The notes under the pieces are model-generated. The model was not told the origin of the DNA, ran no database searches, and saw only the letters and a program-made list of their open reading frames with translations. This document shows, piece after piece, positions 44,683-54,807 of a stretch of DNA of 63,100 nucleotides. Origin of the DNA: Sideroxydans sp. (GTDB lineage: Bacteria; Pseudomonadota; Gammaproteobacteria; Burkholderiales; Gallionellaceae). The DNA is taken from positions 1-63,100 of the forward strand of contig JAQUAD010000009.1 in NCBI GenBank assembly GCA_028687425.1, given 5' to 3'. The first letter of the stretch is position 1. Every line of letters starts with the position of its first letter. Position numbers and translations under genes: made by a program.

Positions 44683-45612
44683 ATGGAATTCTTCCGCATC
44701 AAAAAAGACATCCCCTTCATGAGCTACGGCAAGCTCACCACGACCATCTCGCTGGTGACCTTCCTGCTCTCCGTGTTCTTCCTGGCCACCAAGGGACTGA
44801 ATTTCGGCGTGGACTTCACCGGCGGTACGGTGATCGAAGTCCACTACGCGCAGCCTAGCGACACCAAAAAGGTGCGCGAGGAACTGGCCGGCATCGGCTT
44901 GGCGGATGCACTGGTGCAACACTTCGGCACCACGCACGACGTGCTGATCCAGGTGCCGCTCAAGCACAACAAGATGGGCGCGAACCTGTCCGAACAGGTA
45001 TTGGCTGCACTGCGTGTCAGCGATGAAGTCGAGCTGCGCCGAGTCGAGTTCGTCGGCCCGCAGGTCGGCAAGGATCTGGTCGAGGACGGCTCGATGGCTT
45101 TGCTGCTGGTCTCGCTGGGGATCGTCGGCTATCTGTGGCTGCGTTTCGAATGGAAGTTCGGTCTGGCGGCCATCATCGCCAACTTGCATGACGTGGTGAT
45201 CATCCTCGGCTGCTTCGCATTCTTCCAGTGGGAGTTCTCGCTGTCGGTGCTGGCCGCGGTGCTGGCCGTGCTGGGTTACTCGGTGAACGAATCGGTGGTG
45301 GTGTTCGACCGTATCCGCGAGAACTTCCGCAAGATGCGCAAGACCGAGGTCGCCGAGATCATCGACAACGCCATCACGCGTACCATGTCGCGTACCATCA
45401 TCACGCACGGTTCGACACAGTTGATGGTGCTGGCCATGCTGCTGCTGGGCGGCGAGACGCTGCACTTCTTCGCGCTGGCACTGACCATCGGCATCATGTT
45501 CAGCATCTATTCTTCCGTGCTGGTCGCCAGCCCGCTGCTGATCATGTTCGGTGTTTCGCGCGAAGACTTCATCAAGCCGGAAAAGACCGAATCCGAAGAA
45601 GTCCTGCCATAA
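44683..45612 (+). CDS. secF: Protein export membrane protein SecF
   Basis: SecF forms a complex with SecD. The 309-residue product has six membrane helices, the GVDFTGGTVIEVHYA motif in the first periplasmic domain, and GYSVNESVVVFDRIRENFRKMRK with the conserved acidic residue in the fourth helix. The start codon is ATG with AAGGGGAAAT upstream. Three bases separate it from the DedA gene. Confidence 0.97.
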   Translation: MEFFRIKKDIPFMSYGKLTTTISLVTFLLSVFFLATKGLNFGVDFTGGTVIEVHYAQPSDTKKVREELAGIGLADALVQHFGTTHDVLIQVPLKHNKMGANLSEQVLAALRVSDEVELRRVEFVGPQVGKDLVEDGSMALLLVSLGIVGYLWLRFEWKFGLAAIIANLHDVVIILGCFAFFQWEFSLSVLAAVLAVLGYSVNESVVVFDRIRENFRKMRKTEVAEIIDNAITRTMSRTIITHGSTQLMVLAMLLLGGETLHFFALALTIGIMFSIYSSVLVASPLLIMFGVSREDFIKPEKTESEEVLP

Positions 45613-45615
45613 GCG

Positions 45616-46266
45616 ATGGAGTTTCTTACCTCATTCCTAGATATTGTCCTGCACCTCGATGCGCACCTGCTGGCGCTGGTGCAGGAATACGGGGTGTGGG
45701 TCTATGCCATCCTGTTCCTGATCATCTTCTCCGAGACGGGGCTGGTGATCGCGCCCTTTCTGCCGGGCGATTCCTTGCTGTTCGTGATCGGTGCCCTGTG
45801 CGGCATGGGTTCATTGCAACTGGAAGTGGCGATACCCACGCTGATCCTTGCCGCCTTTCTGGGAGATAACACCAACTACTGGATAGGTCGCCTGCTGGGG
45901 CTGAGATTACTGGATCGTGCAGGCTCACGCCTCATCAAGCACGAGCATCTGGAAAAGACCCATGCGTTCTATGAGAAGCACGGTGGCAAGACGGTGATTT
46001 TTGCGCGTTTCCTGCCCATCATCCGCACCTTTGCGCCATTCGTGGCCGGCATTGGCACCATGAACTATCGCCATTACGTGATGTACAGCATCATCGGCGG
46101 TGTGAGCTGGATCGGCAGTCTGATCCTGGCGGGTTATTTCTTCGGTAACATCCCGGTCATCAAGAACAACCTCACCTTGATGATCCTGGTCATCGTGTTC
46201 ATCTCATTCGTTCCGGCGATGATCCAGTTCATCCGTCACCGCGGGCAGCGCGCGCAGGCCGACTAG
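45616..46266 (+). CDS. DedA-family membrane protein
   Basis: A 216-residue inner-membrane protein of the DedA (SNARE-associated) family, likely involved in flipping undecaprenyl phosphate or other lipids. Re-entrant loops are visible: FSETGLVIAPFLPGDSLLF near 38-56, GDNTNYWIGR near 83, and RFLPIIRTFAPFVAGIGTM near 131-149 with the conserved Arg and Pro. Its 3' end overlaps the convergent gluQ gene by 63 bases, which is unusual for two conserved genes. Confidence 0.93.
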   Translation: MEFLTSFLDIVLHLDAHLLALVQEYGVWVYAILFLIIFSETGLVIAPFLPGDSLLFVIGALCGMGSLQLEVAIPTLILAAFLGDNTNYWIGRLLGLRLLDRAGSRLIKHEHLEKTHAFYEKHGGKTVIFARFLPIIRTFAPFVAGIGTMNYRHYVMYSIIGGVSWIGSLILAGYFFGNIPVIKNNLTLMILVIVFISFVPAMIQFIRHRGQRAQAD

Positions 46267-47175
46267 ATACTCGGGCCGCCAGTTCTGGTGCGCCCATGCC
46301 CACACGGTTCCGATATCCTCGTTGCGTAATTCCTGCGGCGGTCGCTGTTGCAGGAAGCGCAGCGCACACCACAACTCATTGACGGTTTGTTCGATATTCA
46401 CCGCTTGCGCGAGCGTCTGCTTGCTCAGCTTTTCTCCAGCCTCGTTCACGGCGATAGGAAGGTGCATGTAGTGCGGCACACGCAGGCCAAGCAGCTGCTG
46501 CAGATGGATCTGGCGCGGTGTGGAATTCAACAGGTCGGCACCGCGCACCACATGCGTGATGTCTTGGAATGCATCGTCTACCACCACTGCCAATTGGTAG
46601 GCGAACAATCCGTCCGCACGCTTCACCACGAAATCGCCGATCTCGCTTTGCAGATGCTGGGTGATGCGGCCTTGCAGGGCATCTTCGAACGTCAATGCCT
46701 TGTCATCCGTCCACACGCGCCACGCGCGAGCCTCTCGTCCCTCAAGGATGCCGTAGCGGCAGCTGCCGGGATAGACCGGACCTTCGATGCCGTTGATGGC
46801 TGAATCGGCGATCTCTTTGCGCGTGCAGCAACAGGGATAGACGTCGCCGTTCTTCTTCAATTGCGTCAGCGCTTCCTCGTAAGCCGCTGTGCGCTGACTC
46901 TGGTATATGACGGGTTCATCGGAATGCAGTCCGAATGCATCCAGCGTGCGCAGGATGTCATCCGCCGCACCTGGCACGCAGCGCGGCGTGTCCAGGTCTT
47001 CCATGCGTATCAGCCAGGTGCCGTGATGATGTCTTGCGTCGAGATAACTGCCTACTGCAGCAACGAGCGAGCCGAAGTGCAGCGGGCCAGTGGGTGAGGG
47101 GGCGAAGCGCCCCCGGTATTGCAGCTTATGCCGGGACAGCTTCTTCTTCCTCGAACTCCAGCGCCACCTTGCCAT
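46204..47175 (-). CDS. gluQ: Glutamyl-queuosine tRNA(Asp) synthetase
   Basis: GluQ attaches glutamate to queuosine in tRNA(Asp), so it works downstream of queA and tgt in the same window. The 323-residue product has FAPSPTGPLHFGSL (HIGH-like), the zinc-ligand pattern YPCCCTRKEI with YPGSC, and LSKQT (KMSKS-like). The only standard start in frame is ATG 47175, which lies inside clpA (50-base overlap) and gives a roughly 20-residue basic leader before LQYRGRFAPSPTG. A non-ATG start nearer 47130 is also possible. Confidence 0.93.
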   Translation of the reverse strand: MARWRWSSRKKKLSRHKLQYRGRFAPSPTGPLHFGSLVAAVGSYLDARHHHGTWLIRMEDLDTPRCVPGAADDILRTLDAFGLHSDEPVIYQSQRTAAYEEALTQLKKNGDVYPCCCTRKEIADSAINGIEGPVYPGSCRYGILEGREARAWRVWTDDKALTFEDALQGRITQHLQSEIGDFVVKRADGLFAYQLAVVVDDAFQDITHVVRGADLLNSTPRQIHLQQLLGLRVPHYMHLPIAVNEAGEKLSKQTLAQAVNIEQTVNELWCALRFLQQRPPQELRNEDIGTVWAWAHQNWRPEYLVGLRALPAVTDELDHRRNE

Positions 47176-49387
47176 CTCTCATGTCGACCGTGACCTGGCC
47201 GCCGTTCGCCAGACGGCCGAACAGTAGTTCGTCGGCCAGTGCGGAGCGGATGGTGTCCTGAATCAGGCGCGCCATCGGGCGTGCGCCCATCAATGGATCG
47301 AAGCCGTTGTCGGCAAGGTAGTCTTTGAGCGCATCGGTGAAGATCGCATCCACTTTCTTCTCGTGGAGTTGTTCGTCCAGTTGCATGAGGAACTTGTCCA
47401 CGACGCGCAGGATGATTTCCTTGCTCAACGGTGCGAAGGAGACGATGGCATCCAGGCGGTTGCGGAACTCGGGAGTGAACAGGCGCTTGATGTCACCCAT
47501 CTCATCACCGGCGGTTTCGCTCTTGGTGAAGCCGATTTGCACCTTGTTCAAGGCCTCTGCTCCTGCATTGGTAGTCATGATGATGACCACGTTGCGGAAG
47601 TCAGACTTACGGCCGTTGTTGTCGGTCAGCGTGCCATGATCCATTACCTGCAACAGGATGTTGAAGATGTCCGGATGGGCTTTTTCGATCTCGTCCAGCA
47701 GCAACACACAATGGGGTTGCTTGCTGATGGCCTCGGTCAGCAGGCCGCCCTGCTCAAAACCGACGTAGCCCGGTGGCGCACCGATCAGACGCGACACAGC
47801 ATGGCGCTCCATATATTCCGACATGTCGAAACGATGGATGGGCATGCCCATGATGAAGGAGAGCTGGCGTGCCACTTCGGTCTTGCCGACGCCGGTCGGG
47901 CCGGAGAACAGGAAGCTGCCGATGGGCTTGAGTGGATTGCCCAAGCCGCTGCGCGACATCTTGATGGCGCGGGTCAGTACGTCGATGGCCTTGTCCTGAC
48001 CAAACACGGTGGCCTTCAGGTCGCGATCCAGATTCTTCAGTGCGTTGCGGTCGTCATGCGACACGGTGCGGGTCGGGATACGCGCGATCTTGGCGATGAT
48101 CTCCTCGATCTCGTGCTTGCCGATGGTCTTCTTCTGTTTGGACTTGGGCAGGATGCGCTGTGCGGCACCGGCTTCGTCCAGCACGTCGATGGCCTTGTCC
48201 GGCAGGTGACGGTCATTGATGAAGCGCGAAGATAGCTCGGCTGCGCTGGTAATAGCGGCCGCGCTGTACTTGATGCTGTGGTGCTCTTCGAAGCGCGTCT
48301 TCAGCCCCTTGAGGATCTCGATGGTCTGCTCGACCGAAGGCTCGGGTACATCGATCTTCTGGAAACGGCGAGACAGTGCAGAGTCCTTGTCAAAGATGCC
48401 GCGATATTCCTGATAGGTGGTCGCGCCGATGCACTTGAGCTGACCGCTCGACAGTGCCGGCTTGAGCAGGTTGGATGCATCCATAGTGCCGCCCGAGGCT
48501 GCACCTGCGCCGATCAGGGTGTGGATTTCGTCGATGAACAGCACGGCGTTCGGAGATTCTTTCAGTTCCTTCAGCACGGCTTTCAGGCGTTGCTCGAAGT
48601 CACCGCGGTATTTGGTGCCGGCCAGCAGCGAGCCCATATCCAGGGCATACACCTGCGCATCTTTGAGGATGTCGGGGACATCGCCTTCCACGATGCGTCG
48701 TGCCAAACCTTCGGCGATGGCAGTCTTGCCGACACCGGCTTCGCCGACCAGTAACGGATTGTTCTTGCGGCGGCGGCACAGGGTCTGGATCACGCGCTCC
48801 AGTTCCAGTGCGCGACCGATCAGCGGATCGATCTTGCCTTCCAGTGCGTAGCTATTGAGATCCTGAGTGTAGTTTGCAAGCGCGCTGTCGCCTTGCTGTG
48901 GCGCTTCGTTTTCGGATTCGCCTTCAGTTCTATGTGCCGGGGGCTGAGCTTCGGCAGTCTTGTTGATGCCATGCGCAATGTAGTTCACGACATCCAGGCG
49001 GGTGATGGCGCGCTGGTTGAGGAAATACACAGCATGCGATTCCTTCTCGCCGAACAGGGCGACCAGGATGTTGGCGCCGGTCACTTCTTTCTTGTTGGTG
49101 GATTGCACGTGCAGGATCGCGCGCTGGATCACACGCTGGAATCCGACAGTAGGTTGCGTGTCGACTTCACCGGTGCCGGGCACGATGGGTGTGTGCGACT
49201 CGATGTGCTGGGACAGCACACTGCGTAATTCTTCCAGATCTGCGCCGCAGGCACGCAATACATGCGCTGCGGAAGGATTGTCCAGCATCGCCAATAGCAG
49301 ATGCTCCACGGTGATGAATTCGTGGCGCTTCTGACGGGCCTCAACAAATGCGAGGTGCAGGCTGACTTCCAGTTCTTGGGCGATCAT
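47126..49387 (-). CDS. clpA: ATP-dependent Clp protease ATP-binding subunit ClpA
   Basis: ClpA unfolds substrates for the ClpP peptidase. The 753-residue product has the N-domain for ClpS binding (1-150), the first AAA module with [13 protein letters not shown], and the second with [13 protein letters not shown]. The IGF loop for ClpP docking is at IGFTKSE in the C-terminal module. The start directly follows the clpS stop. No LexA or cold-shock element was evident. Confidence 0.97.
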   Translation of the reverse strand: MIAQELEVSLHLAFVEARQKRHEFITVEHLLLAMLDNPSAAHVLRACGADLEELRSVLSQHIESHTPIVPGTGEVDTQPTVGFQRVIQRAILHVQSTNKKEVTGANILVALFGEKESHAVYFLNQRAITRLDVVNYIAHGINKTAEAQPPAHRTEGESENEAPQQGDSALANYTQDLNSYALEGKIDPLIGRALELERVIQTLCRRRKNNPLLVGEAGVGKTAIAEGLARRIVEGDVPDILKDAQVYALDMGSLLAGTKYRGDFEQRLKAVLKELKESPNAVLFIDEIHTLIGAGAASGGTMDASNLLKPALSSGQLKCIGATTYQEYRGIFDKDSALSRRFQKIDVPEPSVEQTIEILKGLKTRFEEHHSIKYSAAAITSAAELSSRFINDRHLPDKAIDVLDEAGAAQRILPKSKQKKTIGKHEIEEIIAKIARIPTRTVSHDDRNALKNLDRDLKATVFGQDKAIDVLTRAIKMSRSGLGNPLKPIGSFLFSGPTGVGKTEVARQLSFIMGMPIHRFDMSEYMERHAVSRLIGAPPGYVGFEQGGLLTEAISKQPHCVLLLDEIEKAHPDIFNILLQVMDHGTLTDNNGRKSDFRNVVIIMTTNAGAEALNKVQIGFTKSETAGDEMGDIKRLFTPEFRNRLDAIVSFAPLSKEIILRVVDKFLMQLDEQLHEKKVDAIFTDALKDYLADNGFDPLMGARPMARLIQDTIRSALADELLFGRLANGGQVTVDMRDGKVALEFEEEEAVPA

Positions 49388-49699
49388 TTAATTTTCCTCC
49401 ATACGGCATTTCAAGGGATGCCCGCGCTGTATTGCGTATCCGACTACTTGTTGAACCTTGGTTTCTGCGACGTCCCTGGAATACAGGCCACATACCGCAG
49501 AACCCTCGTTGTGCACTTTGAGCATGGTTTGCGTAGCCTGTTCCATGCTCATCGAAAAAAACATCTGCAATACCTCAATGACGAACTCCATGGTGGTGAA
49601 GTCATCGTTCAGCAAAATCACCTTGTACATCTTCGGTGGTTTGGTTTTGCTGCGTTCCAGTAGTTGGACATTTTCTTGCTTGGTTGCCATCGAAATCAT
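49388..49699 (-). CDS. clpS: ClpS adaptor for the N-end rule
   Basis: ClpS delivers proteins with destabilising N-termini to ClpA. The 103-residue product has an N-terminal extension and the core [22 protein letters not shown], with the [19 protein letters not shown] segment and HPLKCRME end. Starts at 49699 and 49690 are both possible; neither has a strong ribosome-binding site. It is next to clpA and a cold-shock gene, as in E. coli. Confidence 0.95.
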   Translation of the reverse strand: MISMATKQENVQLLERSKTKPPKMYKVILLNDDFTTMEFVIEVLQMFFSMSMEQATQTMLKVHNEGSAVCGLYSRDVAETKVQQVVGYAIQRGHPLKCRMEEN

Positions 49700-49755
49700 T
49701 GTCGCATTGTGCTCGTTTGCATATTTGACGATTAGCGCGGCTTTTTCAAGCCTGT

Positions 49756-49764
49756 TGCTAAAAT
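49756..49764 (+). promoter_or_regulatory. Extended -10 element before the cold-shock gene
   Basis: TGCTAAAAT at 49756-49764, followed by an AT-rich stretch; the matching -35 is not clear. It would give a 5' leader of roughly 150 bases. Confidence 0.4.
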
Positions 49765-49883
49765 AAATTCAATATCCGCTTGACGCTGCAACAAAAGCTG
49801 GGTTAAAAAGCGCGCAGGTGTTTGAATCAAAGTATCTGCAGTACTGGTCTTGCCATGTGCGGTCTTGGATTTCAAACAATTTG

Positions 49884-49906
49884 GCGGGAATCTACCCGCG
49901 TTTTTT
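49884..49906 (+). promoter_or_regulatory. Terminator-like hairpin in the cold-shock gene leader
   Basis: GCGGG (49884-49888), six-base loop, CCCGC (49895-49899), then G and six T (49901-49906). It ends three bases before the AAGGAAG ribosome-binding site. The shape is that of an intrinsic terminator placed just ahead of the gene, so it may attenuate transcription or hide the ribosome-binding site depending on temperature. Confidence 0.6.
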
Positions 49907-49921
49907 GTAAGGAAGCAAAGC

Positions 49922-50125
49922 ATGGCAAACGGTACTGTTAAATGGTTCAACGACGCAAAGGGTTTCGGTTTCATTACTCCCGATGACGGCAGCGAAGACC
50001 TGTTCGCGCACTTCTCCGCGATCAACATGAGCGGCTTCAAGTCCCTCAAAGAAGGTCAGAAGGTCTCTTTCGAAGTCGTGCAAGGCCCGAAGGGTAAGCA
50101 AGCCTCCAACATCCAAGCCGCCTAA
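49922..50125 (+). CDS. Cold-shock domain protein
   Basis: A 67-residue CspA-family RNA chaperone. RNP1 is KGFGFIT and RNP2 DLFAHF, with aromatic residues in place. The ATG at 49922 follows AAGGAAG. A frame open upstream of the ATG corresponds to the leader and is not coding. Position next to clpS-clpA recalls cspD of enterics, but the sequence is closer to general CspA-type proteins, so no symbol is given. Confidence 0.95.
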   Translation: MANGTVKWFNDAKGFGFITPDDGSEDLFAHFSAINMSGFKSLKEGQKVSFEVVQGPKGKQASNIQAA

Positions 50126-50147
50126 TTCGCGGTTTTTTTGTTGCCGT

Positions 50148-50179
50148 AAAAAGCCCGACGTGAAAACGTCGGGCTTTTT
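50148..50179 (+). terminator. Intrinsic terminator after the cold-shock gene
   Basis: AAAAAGCCCGACGT, GAAA loop, ACGTCGGGCTTTTT. A long, strong stem. Its 3' arm (GTCGGGCTTTTTGTT) recurs in the terminator at 50762-50790. Confidence 0.95.
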
Positions 50180-50258
50180 GTTTGCCTGTTGTAGCCGACT
50201 GTGGGAGGATGGTCGCCGGTCGTCATTTCAATCGTCTGAAGAGAAGGTCACATACCAA

Positions 50259-50714
50259 ATGAATACATCACATCGCTACGCTGCACTTCTGTTCTTACTG
50301 GCGTTGTCCGCATGTGCGACAGCGCCCAAGGAAGATATAGCGCCGATCCCGGCACCAGCGCCGGTTGCCGAACAGGCTGCGGAAGTTGAGCCGGCAGTTG
50401 CTCCCGAGGTTGTGGCCGAGCCAGCCCCGGCTCCGCAAGTGGAGGCCCCCAGGCCGGTTGTGAAGAAGAAACGCAAGAAATCCGTTAAAGCGACGCCGAA
50501 GGCAGTTGAGCCAGAGCCCGCTCCTGTGGTTGAGCCGGAACCGGCATCTGCACCTGTTGCGGCACCCGTGCAAGAACCTGCTGCACCTGTCGTGGTGGCA
50601 GCGCCAGTCACCAAAGTCCGGGAAGCGGGTTTTCTGGAGCATTACTGGATATGGTTGCTTGGTCTCGTCATTGCAGTAGGCGTGGTCATGCTTTTGATCA
50701 GAAAGAAAGCATGA
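50259..50714 (+). CDS. Pro/Ala/Val-rich lipoprotein with C-terminal membrane segment
   Basis: I do not recognise the family. A 151-residue product has a lipobox LSAC (Cys19), a long proline-, alanine- and glutamate-rich stretch (24-122) interrupted by a basic patch KKKRKKSVKATPK (about 69-81), and a membrane segment near the end (WIWLLGLVIAVGVVMLLI, about 131-148) followed by RKKA. A lipid anchor at one end and a membrane helix at the other suggest a tether between two membranes or across the periplasm. The ATG at 50259 has a weak site (GAGAAGG, 50241-50247). It is a single-gene unit between two terminators. Confidence 0.7.
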   Translation: MNTSHRYAALLFLLALSACATAPKEDIAPIPAPAPVAEQAAEVEPAVAPEVVAEPAPAPQVEAPRPVVKKKRKKSVKATPKAVEPEPAPVVEPEPASAPVAAPVQEPAAPVVVAAPVTKVREAGFLEHYWIWLLGLVIAVGVVMLLIRKKA

Positions 50715-50761
50715 CGGTTTGCTAAGCTGGTCGGCTCGCGGTTCGCAGTGCGTAGCCAAAC

Positions 50762-50790
50762 AAAAAGCCCGACGCTCTGTCGGGCTTTTT
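50762..50790. terminator. Intrinsic terminator between the lipoprotein gene and icd
   Basis: AAAAAGCCCGAC, GCTCT loop, GTCGGGCTTTTT. It lies between convergent genes and is symmetrical, so it can act on both. Confidence 0.93.
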
Positions 50791-50810
50791 GTTGGTGCCG
50801 GGCCGGCAAC

Positions 50811-53606
<2,796 letters not shown>

Positions 53607-53892
53607 GTGGTTTTTCTGGCACGCAAGGCTCAGGCCTGAGTGAGGTTGTCGAATAATAGTCAGTAGCTGATCATATCCTGTCAGCAAGATATGGCGATGA
53701 CACAGAGTTGCCGGTAACCGACTGTTTTGAAATGGTGCTGGTTTTATGTATGGTGGTGGCATGGTCATTGCTATTCAGTCCCATAGTCAACGGATTCGTG
53801 AAATGCAGGGGGGGGCATTCAACGTATTTGTTCTCGGTTGAGTTTGAGTGCCGGGAAATTGAAAGCACATGCAGTTAGCGCGGAGTCGAAAT
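53607..53892 (+). other. Non-coding region upstream of the pel operon
   Basis: A 286-base stretch, AT-richer than its flanks, without a convincing gene. It holds a perfect 12-base palindrome CTCAGGCCTGAG (53629-53640) just after rluE and a run of eight G (53808-53815). The promoter of the pel operon is expected here; I could not assign a confident -35/-10 pair. The ribosome-binding site for pelX is CGGAG (53881-53885). Confidence 0.5.
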
Positions 53893-54807
53893 ATGAATAT
53901 TCTGGTTGTAGGTGGGGCGGGCTTTATCGGTTCGCATAGCGTGGAAGCATTGCTGGCCGAAGGGGCGCAAGTCCGCGTGCTGGATAATTTTTCTACTGGG
54001 AAGCAAAGTAATCTGCCTGCGCATCCCAATCTCAATGTCATCAGTGGCGACATTCGCGATGCAGAAGCGGCCGCTCAGGCGATGGTCGGCATCACGCATG
54101 TACTGCACCTGGCGGCGCAGGTCTCGGTGCCGGCCTCGGTGGCCGATCCGGTCGGTTCCAGCCAGCACAACATCTACGGTTTCCTGAACGTACTCGATGC
54201 TGCGCGCCGTGCTGGCGTGAAGCGCTTCGTGTATGCCTCCAGCGCCGCGGTCTATGGTGCGCCGGAAAATTTGCCGCTGGATGAGACTTCGCCGGTCGCA
54301 CCGTTGTCACCCTACGGTCTGGAAAAATCCATCAACGATCAATATGCGGCGTTATACCGTCAGCTGTATCGGGTCTCCTCGTTGGGGCTGCGCTACTTCA
54401 ACGTCTACGGCCCGCGACAGGATCCGGCATCGCCTTATGCGGGAGTCATCAGTCGCTTCGCTTCGGCGATGACCAGGGGTGACACCTTGCGCGTATTCGG
54501 CGACGGCGGACAGACGCGCGATTTCATCTTCGTGAAGGATGTCGCGCAACTCAACAAGCGCGCGTTGATGAGCGAAGCCGATGGCGTCTGCAATATCGCG
54601 ACCGGGCATAGCGTGACGCTGCTGGAGCTGATCGACACGCTGGCGCAATGCGCAGGCTGCACGCCGCAGATACGCCACGAGCCGCCCGCATCCGGAGATA
54701 TCCGCCACTCCAGCGCGACACCGCGCAAGATGATGGAGCAACTCGATCCTCCGCCCATGACGGCATTGGCCGATGGGCTGAAACAACTATTAGAAACACC
54801 GGTGTGA
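53893..54807 (+). CDS. pelX: NAD-dependent UDP-sugar C4-epimerase, PelX-like
   Basis: An extended short-chain dehydrogenase of the UDP-GlcNAc/UDP-Glc C4-epimerase type. The NAD loop is GGAGFIG (7-13), the serine lies in SSAAVYG (116-122), and the catalytic pair is Y141-x3-K145 (YGLEK). In Pseudomonas protegens, PelX, encoded directly upstream of pelA, is a UDP-GlcNAc C4-epimerase that supplies UDP-GalNAc for Pel; position and family match here. The 304-residue product overlaps the pelA start by four bases (GTGA). Substrate specificity is inferred. Confidence 0.88.
   Translation: MNILVVGGAGFIGSHSVEALLAEGAQVRVLDNFSTGKQSNLPAHPNLNVISGDIRDAEAAAQAMVGITHVLHLAAQVSVPASVADPVGSSQHNIYGFLNVLDAARRAGVKRFVYASSAAVYGAPENLPLDETSPVAPLSPYGLEKSINDQYAALYRQLYRVSSLGLRYFNVYGPRQDPASPYAGVISRFASAMTRGDTLRVFGDGGQTRDFIFVKDVAQLNKRALMSEADGVCNIATGHSVTLLELIDTLAQCAGCTPQIRHEPPASGDIRHSSATPRKMMEQLDPPPMTALADGLKQLLETPV

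Noticed and set aside
43240-45465. A 741-codon minus-strand frame opposite secD-secF
   Set aside because: The product is a histidine- and glutamine-rich shadow translation of conserved secDF; no domain or start signal supports it.
54648-54803. Upstream extension of the pelA frame into pelX
   Set aside because: The extension is in a different frame from pelX and has no homology. The GTG at 54804 followed by a signal peptide is the natural start.
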